Position numbers and translations under genes: made by a program
From: Bryoerythrophyllum caledonicum
Lineage: Eukaryota > Streptophyta > Bryopsida > Pottiales > Pottiaceae
DNA length: 64,000 bases
NCBI GenBank assembly: GCA_963971425.1
Contig: OZ020526.1
Coordinates: 17,761,173-17,825,172, forward strand
Direction: 5' to 3'
In this document: positions 10,498-23,160 of the stretch, piece by piece
How positions within the stretch are numbered: position 1 is the first letter of the stretch
How the letters are laid out: every line of letters starts with the position of its first letter
Notes under the pieces: model-generated
Told to the model about the DNA's origin: nothing
Database searches by the model: none
The model's input: the letters and a program-made list of their open reading frames with translations, nothing else

Positions 10498-13400
10498 ATG
10501 GCTACACTTAGCACTGAAGGAGCAAAGCATCTAATTCGACATCCACTAGGACCTAACGGTCTTGCCATAGTTCCTTCCGTATACCTAGCAGTCCGTTTTG
10601 GTTTCCAGGAAGAGTCTATCTATGTTGAGAAGGAGGTTCTCAATGTGGACGGAAATGTTCAATACACCGTCACTCAGCTCAGTTCCCTAGTTAATGGTCA
10701 GAAGACATGGTCCTTGGAGGAGGGTACTTACAAAGTCTTTGGTTTGTCTCAAATGCAGATGCAGGCATCCACGCACCTGTTGACGCCCGGGAAGTTCACA
10801 ACGTCTAGCATCCACGCCCCACTTTGCACTCCAGCAACTAGCGTAGCCGACATCCCCCCGCCCTTGAAGCAACATCAGGCGCACTCTCCAATCTTCATTG
10901 ACGACAGCGATGATGACTTCCGCGTGGAGGACATCACTGCCTCCACTCCCACCTCTTTTCGCACCCCGCCGCCATCCACGTTCGACGAGCACCGGCAACC
11001 CCCAACACCGTCTTCCGCTGCACGACCTCCCCTACATCCTCAAACATTGGGACGTACAAGTGTTGTTGCGTGCTTGAAGAGCTTGGCGTCTAGACCAAGT
11101 ACGAAGAATGTGCTGTAGAATATGAACTATGCTTCAGTGCCACATCGGACAGTTGACTTCCTACCCTCCATGTACGATGGTGATGTCATCTTTGAGTTGC
11201 CACCCGTTGCTGCTGGTGCCAATTCGTCCAAGGCCAAGAACTTGCAGGGTATGGACAAGAAGCACGATGGCCATTGTTGGTGCCTCACAAAGACCTCCAA
11301 CATCTCAAATGACATGGGCCTTACCTTCCGGAGATCCTCATGTGCTGGCCATCTCAAGTGCGGAAATCTGGATTGCGATTACCTAAAACGACCGAATCGT
11401 GAAGACCCCTACAATGAAAAGGAGTGGGAAGGGACAACTCCCATTCCCTTCGTGCCGGGGAGGGAAGACCCTCCGAAACTGTCCACCGTATGTTGCAAGG
11501 TATGCAAGACTCCACCTAAGGCCATTGCTACATGTGACGCTATTATTTACTATGTCATTGGACCACCGGGTATGACCCGAGCTTGTGTGCACTTGGGCGT
11601 CCATAATCACCCCGTTGCATTTGGCGTCTGCCGCGAGTCTGAGAATACTATCATTTCCTTGATCGGCGAGCAAGTGGAGCGCACTCCGTCCGCAACAAAT
11701 TCCTCCATTGCCATGGCTGCAAGTAAGGAGTTCCTTGCGAAGCATCTCCTCCGTCCACAACAGTGCGATACGACCATGACTGTGGAGGACATGAAGACCG
11801 TTATGGAGAAGTACGCCAACCTCGCCTCTCCAAACATCAAGAATGCTATATCAAACTTCAAGCACGTCGGGCGCACTAATCCCATGGACGGCATCCGCCA
11901 GATGAGAGGATGTACGACCTGGCCCTTTGTCCAACGAAATATGTTTCCGGGACAAGGCGCTGACAACGACAAAGTCTTCGTCTTTAAGATGAGTGAGGTA
12001 GGACCTGGCTCCGGTGTTGACCTTGTCACTAGAATGCAGCCAGGAGGAGACTTGCAAGATTCTTGGCTCATGTTTGACCACGTCAAGCGCGTCAATAATT
12101 GGACCACTATGGCGTGCCATGTCTATGATTCACACTATTGTAGGGTGATGACTATTGCAGTATGTGATATGCAATCTGAGGATTGTGAGGCCCAATGTGT
12201 CATGTGGAAGTGCCTCAACGAAGTCATGGCTAGGCATGGGCTCATGATTGTCAACTTCAAGGGATTCATGGCGGATAGCGCTGGTGCCAATTGGAATGTT
12301 GTTCGCAAGATCTATGGAACCGGAGATCCACACAAGGAGATGCCTAATCGTGAGCGCACATGCCTCCTTCATTGGACCACCTCCATGAACCGCCATACAG
12401 ACAATCATATCAAGAGTGAGTTCCAAGAACAACATCGTCTCCTATGCAAGCAATATAAAAATTCGAAGACCTCCGCCGAGGCTGAGGTTCGATACCTTGA
12501 AATTCGGGCATGGTGGCAATCGTGTGGAGCCGTAGACGATACAGCACTCAAGCAGCTTGACCAGTGGCTTGCTTTCTGGCATTATCGCTACCGGCAATGG
12601 GGAGCCTCCATGCAGCTGGTAAGTCATTCTTTCGCCTAGTACATTGTCCTGTGGACTCACTTGTTTGTGCTAGCAATCAATGTTGGCTAAATTCCTGGAT
12701 GTCTTTTCCAGGACCTCACGGATGAAGAGCGTGCTGAAATGCCCTCCTGCAACTTGTCGGAGACCGTCCATAACCGTTGGCTTCAACAGTCTGGCAATAG
12801 GGGGAACGATTTGTACGACGCTACAATGGACGACTTCGTACGTGCATTCATGCAGTGCACAAACTACTACAAATTTCTAAAGGGTGGGCGGCCCGGAACT
12901 GGGCCTTCAAAACAAGAGTTGAGGCTACGCCAAGCCCAGCAATCGGGCAGACTAGATAAAGTTGTTGACGCAATGGAGACGATGGCAGAGGGGAAGGAAT
13001 GGTGCACCCGTACCCCACATTTTGAGGGTGAGGAGGTCTTCGAGTCTACCGCACGCAAGCTAGACCTCCCTCTTGGATCTGAGTTTGATAGTCACCGCTC
13101 AGACAAGATGAACTTCTCCCGTCCCAAGGTCCAGACGAGAACAAGGAAGGGCCGCCGTGAGAGTGCTCCACCAGCAATTGATTTATCTCCCCCTTCTTCA
13201 CCTACTTCTTCTAACGACGTTCGCATTTTGTCTCCACCAGCATCAGCATCCAATGTTGTAAGTGCACAGGTGAAGCATGTGACTAGTGTCCAAGAATCTG
13301 ACTGCGATGTGAGGCAATGGCACATTGCCCGACTCCTAAAGACTTCCAAGAAGAAATGCTTTGCCAAACAAGCACGAACTGGAAGAACTTGTTCAGAGAT

Positions 13401-14169
13401 GATTATACGTCTAGGTAAGAGTACTCCTGCCCCTACCTATACTGGAGTGTTGCACATTCGCCGTCTGTTGAAAGACAAGATGATGGAGTTCTTCCATTGT
13501 ATGGACGATATCGAACGTTGTGTGAAGGGAACCAACCAAAAGTGGGTGGTCGGCGCCCGACCCTAGGTGCCCAACGTTTGGCCCGTACTCAAGGGCACGA
13601 AGCTCACAAAGGGGGAGATTCTTAGACTTGAGCAGGCTGGATTCCAACTTCAAGAGCGCCGAGAAATTTCACCTCGGCGTCTCTTTGGACACTCCAAGAG
13701 TCACATTGCCGAAGTTACTGCAGTTCCAACTCCAGAAGCACCCGATGCATATCCAACACTCCGTGATGGGCGCCGCATCCGACGTCTACCACAAGGCAAG
13801 GTGTCCGTGAAGCAAAGGAACCGTTGGGAGTCAGCCGCCATCATTGATGCCCGCATCAGCCAGGTTACTCCCATTCCATACCCTGTCAATGGAGGTATAG
13901 TTTTGTTGCACTGCAAAAAGGCGCAGAGAACGACAGAGTATCGCTTGACTATTGGGACCACCCCGGATTGCTCTTGTGAGGACTTCAAGGATATGTTCGT
14001 CCGGACAAAGAAGCGAGGCGCTTGGTACTATTGCAAGCATTTATACTACATCTTTCGTGTGTTGTGCCAGTTTCATTTGGAAGATGACCACTTTGTTCAT
14101 GCACCGACGTTCAGCTTCAACGAAGTGAAGAAAGTAATGGACAGCGGTGTGGGTCGTTTTCTCTATTGA
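10498..14169 (+). CDS. Mutator-like (MULE) transposase with SWIM zinc finger, one intron, two in-frame TAGs
   Basis: Exon 1 is 10498-12618 and exon 2 is 12712-14169 (GTAAGT donor, CCAG acceptor, phase 0), about 1192 codons. After a variable Ser/Pro-rich N-terminus comes a zinc region of the WRKY/GCM type: CAGHLKCGNLDCDY, then a CxxC, ending HLGVHNHPV. The catalytic core fits MULE: a first Asp in FDHVK, a second in GFMADSAGANW, a CLLHW box, and the Glu of NLSETVHN near the start of exon 2. The C-terminus carries a SWIM finger CSC...YCKH (13969-14040). Two TAG codons (11116-11118, 13564-13566) interrupt an otherwise continuous frame with sequence conserved on both sides. The copy in B is homologous throughout. 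ATG 10498 was chosen because B starts with a similar MASL peptide. Confidence 0.85.
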
Positions 14170-14924
14170 CTACATGTAGAAGTTAGCCAAGGTCATAATG
14201 ACTAATAACTATGGATGTGTCTCCAAGTCCTTAATTCTATGATGTTTATAATATAGTTGTTGGTACCAACAACTAAAGTAGCTACCACTCATAAGAAGTA
14301 CATGCCCCCTAGTGTAACATCAAAATGTAAAAGACTTGGCCACTTCAAACTATGTTGTCTACCTATATTCTCTGAAGTTTTTTTTTTCATTTTCTTTTTC
14401 TTGATTTTAATTGTTGGCGCCAACAATTAGACTAGCTACCTCTCATGGGGCTTGCATCCTCCCTTCACTATTTCCCAACAACTTAAAATGTTAAACTCGT
14501 AATATCCAAGCCTTGATAAATCTAAACCCCTAGCACCCCTTATTCTCTATACTATTCAAAATCTTGCTTCTTTTTAAAGCCTGATGCTCCCTCACACCAC
14601 CATCATCATCTTCTCTCTCAACTTGGTCTACTAGTTCTTTTAGAAATTCTGGCGTTATGTACAAATCTGCTACAGTCAATGTCATCTTCACTATTGCTAG
14701 CCATTGAAATACTCCACTGTTCCTATAAGCAATGTCCTTTCCAAATACTGAACTTCTTTAAATCTCAGAAAATAGGGGGGCTTGATGATTTTACGGTATG
14801 ATTTGAGAGGCCCTAAAATCCCAACAATTGAGTTCAATCCACGGTTATAGGTCCAAAAATTTACTTAAAATAGAAATATTCTCCAAAATTATTCGAATAA
14901 ATATAATTTTTTAGTAAATTTGTG
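14170..14924. other. Element A internal spacer downstream of transposase
   Basis: AT-rich. Holds two inverted-repeat stretches, TTGTTGGTACCAACAA at about 14258 and TTGTTGGCGCCAACAA at about 14411, which are palindromes of one type. No gene. Confidence 0.5.
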
Positions 14925-14994
14925 CTCGTTGCTCATGAAATGACCGCTCATCGCTCATTGCTCATCGCTCACAGCTCACAAACTAGCGTCGTTG
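14825..14994 (-). repeat. Right terminal region of element A
   Basis: Inverted match to the left end: CGCTCATTGCTCATCGCTCAC heptads end in CTAGCGTCGTTG at 14994. A subterminal CCACGGTTATAGG lies at about 14840. Together with the left end this defines the terminal inverted repeat pair. Confidence 0.85.
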
Positions 14995-15031
14995 GGGGCG
15001 GAGACGTCCTCGCCCCTCCCCGGGGACCGTG
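14995..15031. repeat. Right half of split GC palindrome, with target duplication
   Basis: GGGGCGGAGA (14995-15004) duplicates 2402-2411. It continues CGTCCTCGCCCC, the other arm of the palindrome cut by element A. Confidence 0.85.
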
Positions 15032-15193
15032 GACCAGTGCTTCGTCTATCGGCTATATAATATCGTGCACACCCCTAATTGTCCCCGCCTTACATACTCC
15101 CTCTTCATCCACCTCTTAATTGAGTTGGTTGTGGGCGTCGTGTGAGGACTTCATCCATTTGCATCACATATATTATTCAGATTTTCCCCATCC

Positions 15194-17476
15194 ATGGCCA
15201 CGCCGGTAAAAATGAATAAAGAAGAACGAGACAAAAGTCGACTACGATCGGCAAACAAGCAGCGGAAGAGGTTGCATGTGCTTCGGAATCCTGTTAAATT
15301 GGCTTTTAAAGGTTGGGAAGAAGTTTCGGAGCCATGGAGTTTCGAGGATTGCGCAAACTTCATCGAGTGGTGCCATATCGACAAGGCTTTCCCGGAGGAG
15401 CGACACAATTATCACCGACGCTTTCACAAGGCAAATTTATGGAAGTGCACCGACGAGGCGTTCAAGAATCGGTGCATTGAAGTGTACCAGGTCTTGTACG
15501 ACATCCCTTATATCAAACGCAATGAAGTAAATCTCTTCCTTGCGCGAGGTGTCGACGCGGAGGTAAAGTTGGGCAAGAGGGTGGATTGGTCCACTTTGAA
15601 AGCCATGAGAGATAACATAAAAGTTCCTTCTCCGGCAAATGGATTGATTCCAATGGGGACACGGAGGTATCCAGAAGGCGGATTGGGGAAATTGATGGCG
15701 AAGACTGAACCGGTCGACACGTACGAGACCGATTCCTCAAACACGGATACAGACTCTGACAGATCCCACGTTCCAATCACAAGGAGCCAAAGGACACAAG
15801 CACGCACTAAACGAAGGAGGGCGGAACAGACGGTTAACGTAGTCGTTAACGATACCGTTAATGAAGTTGTAGCTCAGGTACAATCCCCCGCGGTTGTTGA
15901 TCGAACGTTAAAAGCCTCTATGGTGCTATTTTTGCCAGCACTATCCAAACCTTGTTGAAACAATTGGAAGGGAAGACGACAGTACTATTGTCATTGCGCG
16001 ATGAGGTTCGCAAGTTGAGAGTTGAAGTCAATGATAAAAACATTGTTATTGACCAGCAACGACTTGATATGGAGGAGCTCCGACTTGCCCTATAAGCTAG
16101 TACAATGACCACAAAAGATCGGAATCCACGACGGGAGGAGGAAGGGCTTGTACACGTGTCAACCCAAGACGATTCATTGTCGTTTGATGAGGCCCCTACC
16201 AACGGAGACAAAGCTATGGTCAACAAAGAAGAGGGTGCGGCGAGTGACGGCGGCAAAGACCTCGCTAAAGCACTTGAAGAGAATTCAAGACTACAAAGTC
16301 GCTTGGATGTGTTGGTAGAACATTACTATCAATGGAAGTTGGCATGCGTCTTCACGGTCGATCGGTATGACAATTGGTGGCGGATTCCAAAAAATCGACA
16401 ACAATTATACCGAAAACAACCAGGAGAGGGTGTTTGGTTTGACGTCGTGGGCCCTCGTAGATGATCTTTTCAAGATGGATGAAATGGCGATGGTGAAAAC
16501 CGCCGGTGGGCAAACAACCATCGATTGGTCCCGTTACAAATGGGATTTTAAAAAGGAGGTTTCATCCACCCTCGATCATCGGGGCAACCCCATGTTATTG
16601 TGGCCACAACCTTCGAGATTCGTATCTTACGGTACGACTTGCTCAATTTGTCTAAACCCATTTAGTCCAGAAGGTGGGATGCATCTAGGCACTTGTGAGC
16701 ACTTGTACCATCCATTTTGCTTGATTAGCTTGATGGTTGTACGCCGGCGGTGCTCATTGTGCAAGGCCCCTTTTCACGAGCCATTATACGAACTTTTTGG
16801 ATTAGTTCTATACATGCCTCCGCATTGGAAGTTCAATGTGACGAACGCTCCTGATCAATCACATATGTAGGAAAAGGATTTGGTGTGGAGCTGGAAACTG
16901 AAAATGCACTTGTTGGATAAGATGCACCTCTCAAACAAGTGGGGTTGGAAAAGGGACTCGGAGCAGATTGTCTGGGTGTGCAAGAATTTGATCCCGTTAA
17001 AGGACAAATTCGGTCAAGGTAAACAAAATTTCTTCTACCAATGCTTTAATGGCCATTGGGACGAGAACGGGGAGCAATTTCGTTTCGGACCTCTTCCACG
17101 GCAATGGTTGTGGGCCGATGACGGAGTTCGCATCACAGATGACAACGGGGATCGCATTTCTCACGACATTGACCAACCGGACCCGCAAGAACTAAGACAA
17201 TCATCGGAATCAGAGTGGAAAGAAATTTTCCAAAATGACGGAATGGACTTCTTGCTCGATGTGCACAGTCCAGGGACATGGCAAGCGCTCGATCAGCTCA
17301 TGCAATCCCAAATCCTAAGGGCCGTGTTGGATGAAGATGGATTAGCGAGGAGAACACGATCGGCGTCTCGTAGACTTGTATTGGGCTCAGATGAAGACCT
17401 ACATATGCACGTAGGGGCACACGACAACGAGGCAGGGGCGAGTGGCACTACTAATAGCCCGATGAATATTGACTAG
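15194..17476 (+). pseudogene. Broken gene with coiled coil and RING-type zinc finger
   Basis: An open frame from ATG 15194 encodes an unrecognised N-terminal domain with conserved-looking Trp and charged residues, then a basic and acidic linker. The frame shifts near 15910 and continues as a coiled coil (LSLRDEVRKLRVEVNDK). It meets TAA at 16093, continues in frame from 16105, shifts again near 16370-16400 and meets TAG at 16868-16870, then runs to TAG at 17476. The middle part has a RING-like cluster: CSICL, then CEHLYHPFC, then CSLCK (about 16635-16775). RING proteins are often ubiquitin ligases, but here that is inference. With four lesions it is almost surely dead. It diverges from the kinase gene across the GC palindrome and was probably in the same unit. 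Confidence 0.55.
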
Positions 17477-17719
17477 GTGTATTTTTTGTTTTTGCCGTAC
17501 CAAGAGACATTTTTCTTACAATGCTTCATCTTTTAGTGTTTAATATATTTTCCCATTTTTGTACTACATTATGGATACTAAAAAAATATTAATAGTAGTG
17601 TCTACATTCTACTTGATAATAGTGGTGTGATTATGGATGTACTTAAGCCTCATAAGGATTTCTGTGTTTGTATAAAAAAAATGGTGTGGACCAAGTTTTA
17701 AACCTCCAAACATTTTTAA
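17477..17719. other. Spacer
   Basis: AT-rich sequence up to the TTAA at 17716-17719 where a short transposon copy begins. Confidence 0.4.
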
Positions 17720-18465
17720 TCCCTAAAGGACCAAGGCATTTTTGCACCAAAAACACTTCAAAACTGCGAGGCTATAGTATAATGTCTAAGAAGGGAGACA
17801 AAACCTTTTTATTTCTACATCTAACCGTAGGATCTCAATAAATACTTCTTTGTTAATGTCCCCACAAAATTTTATAAATTTTAACCACAGGGATTGAAAG
17901 GCTTGCATAGCTCCCATGCTATTTACTACTTGGTATCAAATTTTTGCACTAGATAAGGCCTAAATCCATTACTAATGGTAGTTTAGGATGATGTTGGTTC
18001 CTTATACACCAATTGTTAGAGGTAGAAAAAGGGTGTAGCTTATTCAAGTCAATATGCTAGTAGTGGAAGCTAAAAAATGGGCAATTAACGTTTTAGTTTT
18101 TACTAGAGTTTTTAGATACTTGATATGTTTTAGATTGATGATCCAAACGGTCAATATGAAGGTCTACACCACATATTGTTGTGGAAAAAATCAAAAGTAT
18201 AAAAAGTTAAAATCTCTAAGTTTTATGTGATAAGACGTTTTTGTTCTTGGTACCTTGCCTGTTTTATTTTTGGCAATATGTGAAAATCTTTGACTTGAGT
18301 TGAAGCGTTATTTTCTACTAAAGACAAGGATTTTTTTTTAAATTTGAAAGGAAATAATTTTCTACACTCTTATGTTTGCTCCAAAACTAATAGGGAGCTA
18401 ATAAAGGTGTTCCTTATTGGAGAGCATGCCGTCAAAGTACAAAGGTTGTACTTTCCATTTCGCCT
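17720..18465 (+). mobile_element. piggyBac-like short element, copy 1 (right end unclear)
   Basis: Begins TCCCTAAAGGACC straight after TTAA, as do the copies at 30944 and 23561. Its body matches those copies, for example around ATCCAAACGGTCAATATGAAGG at about 18142. I see no matching right end before element B starts, so it is truncated or diverged. TTAA target plus CCC-starting ends is the piggyBac pattern. It has no coding capacity. Confidence 0.5.
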
Positions 18466-18475
18466 TCTTTCCTAG

Positions 18476-18765
18476 GGGGAATGCTATTTTGCGTGCCCAG
18501 TTTTGCGAGCGGTGAGCCGTGAGCCTACGTTCGTGAGCGTAGAGTGCAAAAAGTGAGGTGTTAATAAAAAATGGACTGAAGAAAATAAATGCATAGGCGA
18601 TTTTTAAGAAGAAAACTTGTTAATTCTATAAATGAATGGACCTATAACCGTGCTGAAGGTTCAAGATACAATAAGTAAGGAACGTGTATTATTGACAATA
18701 CATGTAGTACATGAAACCAAGGAGTTGTTTTTCTTAGAGAAAGTGACCTATAACCGTTGAATCTA
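18476..18765 (+). repeat. Left terminal region of element B
   Basis: Terminal motif GCTATTTTGCGTGCC, then GAGCGGTGAGCCGTGAGC heptads (18507-18540). Subterminal CCTATAACCGTG motifs lie at about 18641 and 18746. Confidence 0.8.
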
Positions 18766-19265
18766 ATATCTCCAATGAAGGAAAAATAGAATCTCCTTGG
18801 GTCAAAAGGTAATGGCAAGAATAGCCACAAAGAGGAATAGTAGGAGAGGGGAGGAGGTTGCCAGAAATTAGGAGAAGGTCAGGGTTTAGGGATACTCGGC
18901 AAGAGAGAGAAGTGGGGAATTTAAGACCAAGGTTTAAGGATTTAGGGTTAAGGATCAGTGAGTGGGAGAGTTTGTAAAAATTTGTTGTAAAATACTGTAG
19001 GTTTTCTATAAATTTACATAATTTGAAGAGAGTAGTAAAGAGAAGCAATGGCAGTGTGTGAGTTTAGATTCATTTCATCAAATTGCAAATTTGGTCTAAT
19101 TTTTTATCTAGAGTCACCTTCCCTTCCTTCTTTCCCTCAAATATAGAACATGTAATGAACAACATCATGTATGGACTGTGGAGGTCGCCCTTTAAATCTC
19201 ACCTCCTATTCATAGATATAAAAGGCCGCAGATTGCAGTACAAAGCTAAAATATATTTGTAATAT
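18766..19265. other. Element B spacer
   Basis: Non-coding stretch downstream of the minus-strand transposase remnant. Nothing recognised. Confidence 0.4.
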
Positions 19266-22200
19266 CTATGCACCGTAGTATTTAAGGAGCAAAATCTGTA
19301 GAACCCGTTTAATCTCATTCCAGTTGAAGGTAGGAGCGTGAATGAAGACATCTACCTCAGAATCAAATCTACACACTACATTGACGATGTAATAAAGGTG
19401 CTTACAATATGTCCAAGCACAACATTTGCCGAGTGACTTTGCTGACATCTTCTTAAATGATTCGCAATCGCAGCTTGGAAACTAACCAATCGTCAACAAA
19501 TATCTGGAAACCTTAGAAATGTTCGAAGACTCGAGGGTCACAATGGCACCTAGAGCTGGAGGTGGGACCATTAGAATACCGCAGATCTTTCCGACCACCA
19601 AGAGCGCTGAGGCACAGTTGTTATGGTGTTTGGTAATAGGGGCAGACGAGTTTCTACGAATGTTTTTATCAAATCTCTTTGTAGGGTGTTCTGTAGGATT
19701 TAGGGGAGTAGGATAATTGTCCAGGTTCACAGAGGCGCCATCTACAAACAACCGCCGTGGGGACAGCTCTACGCGCTCCGCAAGACGAAAGTCGGCATTT
19801 TCGAGGGCCAGAATCTCCTTTCTGCTCAAGTTTGTTCCCATCTTCACTGGCCAAAAGTGAGGGAGAGGTGGTTTAGAAACCACCCACTTGCGCTTAGTGC
19901 CTTCGACACAACGCTCAATGTCGTCGTTGCAGTAGAAGAATTGCATTCTCTCCAATCTATTTTTTTTGTAGCTGTCCATCATCCCCGTGTATGTTGGAGC
20001 AGCCGTACTTCTCCCATCTTGCACAATCTTAGCCACACACTTTTTTTTGTTACAGCTTATTGGGCAAAGCAAGCTTTACCAGATGTCTTGGGAAGCCTTG
20101 CTATGTGCCATTGCTTCTCATCGCAGACAATCTCTTGAACATATTTGACGTATTGGACCCGAGCTGAAGTGGCCGTTGAGTGGGGGGAAAGATCTTCGGC
20201 CACAGTAGGACGAGGATCAAATTCTGGTTTGGGATCTTCTCCTGTTAGGTCTACAATTCTTGCATCAAGACGACGAGCCTTTATCCTTGGCCAGGAGACG
20301 CTGATCTTGTCGGGGCGATGTGAATCGAATTCAGAACCAGGAGGAAGATCAGCTTTTCTCTTCAAAGACATAAAAACTTCTTCACCTTCCAAGTGGCGAT
20401 CGCGTGTACAAAATTCATCCGCACCAGGCATATCGGCTAGCGCTGCATGAAGGACCTTTGAATTTTCCGAACGTTGGGCACTGCGCTGAGCAAAACTCAA
20501 ACTAAGTTCCTCTTTTCCAGGCCCGGTACCCGGCTTCTCACCCTTCAGAAACTGGTAGTACGCAACAACCTGCATGAATGTGCGGACCATGTCATCGACA
20601 GCTGCAACGTAGAGATCATTCCGTCTTTTTCCAGAGTGTTGCAGCCACTTATTGTGTATGGATTCGGCCAAATTACACGAGGGCATCTCAGCGAGCTGTG
20701 CTTCAGAAAGATTCTGCACATAAACAATTAGGTTAATATTCCATTCGACGTGTGAGGCAAAAAAATGAATGGAGGAGAAGAAGGACTTCTAGTAGAAGTA
20801 CAAGATTGAAAGATAATTAAAAGAGGGGCCTTCGTAAGTACTGCCGATGTCGGCCGTGCCTGAGGAGTAACTTCGGGGTGAAATTCACTGCAAAAATACG
20901 GGGGTGTCCATGACAAGTGCCAAAGAGAACAAGTGTCATTAGTTCTCAAATCGGTAATGCACATGAACCAAAAATTAATATCCAATTCAGGCGATGGCAA
21001 GCAGGGGTGCCGATTTTAGCATTATATGTGAATGAGAGATGTGAAATATCTGAGTTTAATTAGAACGTACAAAATGATAGGACTTATAAGCTGCATGAAG
21101 CCTCCCCATTGTCGGTAATGGAAATGCCAGAAAGCTAGCCATAACTCCAATCTTGGTAGCGCTTCATCAGATGTTGCTCCCGACGACAACCACCACGCTC
21201 GGATTGCCAAATACCTGCTTTCTGCCACCTCCAACGAGATTGAGTTTTTGTATTGTTTGCAGAGGCGACGGTGTTGATCTTGCAAGCCAGCTCTTATATC
21301 TGCCTTGGGTTCTCTCACGGCTGTCCATAGGGACAGATGGGTCTCCAGTACCGTATACGATACGAACCGCGTTCCAGTTGGCTTGTGCACTCTCGGCCAT
21401 GAAACCTTTGAAATTTGGATTGATTATGTCGTGTTTAACTGAAACAGCGTTCAAGTTCCTCCAGAACACTTATTGGGCTGCCACATCCTCTGATTGCATA
21501 TCGCAAACGGCAATAGTCATAACTCGGCAGTATGTGGAGTCATATACATGACAAGCCATTGTCGTCCAGGACTTCACATGTTTCACATGGTCAAACATCA
21601 TCTAGGAGTCCTCCAAGTCACCTCCAGGTTGCATCCGCCTAACTAAGTCAACTCCACTACCAGGGCCCACCTCGGCCATCTTGAATATAAAGACCTTGTC
21701 AGAGTCCGTTCCTTGACCAGGAAATCGGTTCTCCTGGATGAATGCCCAATTACTCGACCCTCTAAGTTTAGTGATGCTATCCATGACACTAAAACGACGC
21801 AGGTATCAAAAATTGGTAACCTCATTTCGAATATTTGGGGAGGATACGTGCTTGAACTTGTCCAGCACAAGGATTAGCTCCTCAAATCCAAAATGATTTT
21901 GAGGAACACCTTCTGGGCATAATAGCAACTCTCCTAGGTACTCCTTGCTAGCCTCAAGGACAATTGAGGAGTTGGTCGCAGATGGAGTCCTCCCTACCTG
22001 CTCAGCAATTAGTGATCGGAATTTCGCGGAGGACTCTCTATAGTTTCCCTTCTTCACAGTATGACTGTGTATTCCAAGATGCACACATGCACGTGTCATG
22101 TGGCTCTCGGCATGTTCGTAATAGATCTTAGCCGAGCAACTTTCAATGCATGAGGGTGGAACCTGGCACATAGCGCAAACGACAGTAGAATGAGGAGGTG

Positions 22201-23160
22201 GGTCAGAACGTGGATGAAATGGAGTTGAGGCAGTACCCTCCCACTCAGTTTCATTTGTTGGTGAGGTCCGGTTCAGACGCTTTAGGTAGTCACATGAATC
22301 ATTTGTACACTAGAGGTGGCCCAAACAGGCAGACATCTTAAATGTGAGGTGGAACTCCGATTTGATGTGCGATGTGATAGTTCGAGTCCACGCGTGGTCG
22401 TCGTCTCGCTTATCCATTCCATGAAGTTGCCCAGCCTTGGATGACAATGGGTACTTGCCCATCGGCGAAAGTTCAAAAATGACATCGCCATCAAATTTGG
22501 GGGGAAGAAAATCTTCTTTCCGAATTGATATTGAGTTATAATCTAACTCACTGTGAGCTGACTTTGCTCCCCATCTGGCACCAAGAAGGCGGAGGCATCG
22601 GACAATACTGTCTACAGGAGGAAGTGGGGGTTTTGAAGTGGTCGGACCAATACAAGGAGATGGGGAGGACTCAAGATTCAGAGAGGCGGACTTAGACTGG
22701 GGAAGAGTAGAAAGAGGGATTACAGGGAGGCATTTACAGTCAGAGTCGTCACTAAGGATGAAGACAGGATCATCAGGAGGCTCAAGTTTTACCTTCTGCA
22801 ACAGCGGAGTAACAACCGTTCCAGTGGTTGACCGTCTTGGTGTTAACGTATCCGCAGACACCTTGGAAGGACGGTCTTTGGTTCCATACACTCTATAATT
22901 CCCCGACTGCAATTTCCAGTAGTCACCACTATCAGAAGGAAACGAAATCTATGCTTCAGTGTGAGAGTTCTTTCGTGATCGGATCGACTACATCCTTGTC
23001 AATATGCAAACTGCCATCTAAGATGTGGAATCGAGCAGCTAAACGACTTCCAGTAACAATGGAGAAGCCATCCTCTCCGACTACAAACGAAATGGGCACG
23101 GCAAATCCACTCCCGTGAATCAGAACAGGTTGGGACTCGGCATCCAACAGGGACGCCATG
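19266..23160 (-). pseudogene. Decayed MULE transposase of element B
   Basis: Homologous along its length to the element A transposase but spread over several frames. From ATG near 23160 it shows the N-terminal MASL peptide, a zinc region with MSACLGHL and HLGIHSH, a core with GFMAESAQANW where A has GFMADSAGANW, the third catalytic Glu in NLAESIHN (about 20650), and a SWIM finger CDC...YCKH near 19390-19465. Lesions include frameshifts near 22930, 21800 and 20060 and a TAG just before the SWIM finger. The intron donor reads ATAAGT where A has GTAAGT (about 21085), while the acceptor is intact. The second catalytic Asp position reads Glu. It cannot encode an active enzyme. Confidence 0.75.

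Larger units (their letters stand above)
2412..14994. mobile_element. Element A: 12.6 kb Mutator-like transposon with ParB-methyltransferase cargo
   Basis: The left end begins CAGGATTGCTAGTTTGTGAGC and the right end, read inward, begins CAACGACGCTAGTTTGTGAGC. Both continue into tandem GAGCGATGAGC-type heptads. The flanking 10 bp direct repeat GGGGCGGAGA (2402-2411, 14995-15004) fits the 8-11 bp duplications typical of MULEs. Inside are a MULE transposase gene on plus (10498-14169) and, diverging from it, an intron-rich minus gene (3172-7083, with likely 5' exons up to 9888) encoding a ParB-like and DNA-methyltransferase-like protein. The region between the two gene cores carries a tandem palindrome array. 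Both genes have in-frame TAG codons, so this copy may be recently inactivated. Element B has the same gene layout in reverse. Confidence 0.85.

Noticed and set aside
4710..13566. Variant genetic code with TAG as an amino acid
   Set aside because: The kinase and RING genes end at TAG in plausible places, TAA and TGA stops also occur as lesions, and neighbouring genes show frameshifts, so ordinary decay explains the data better.
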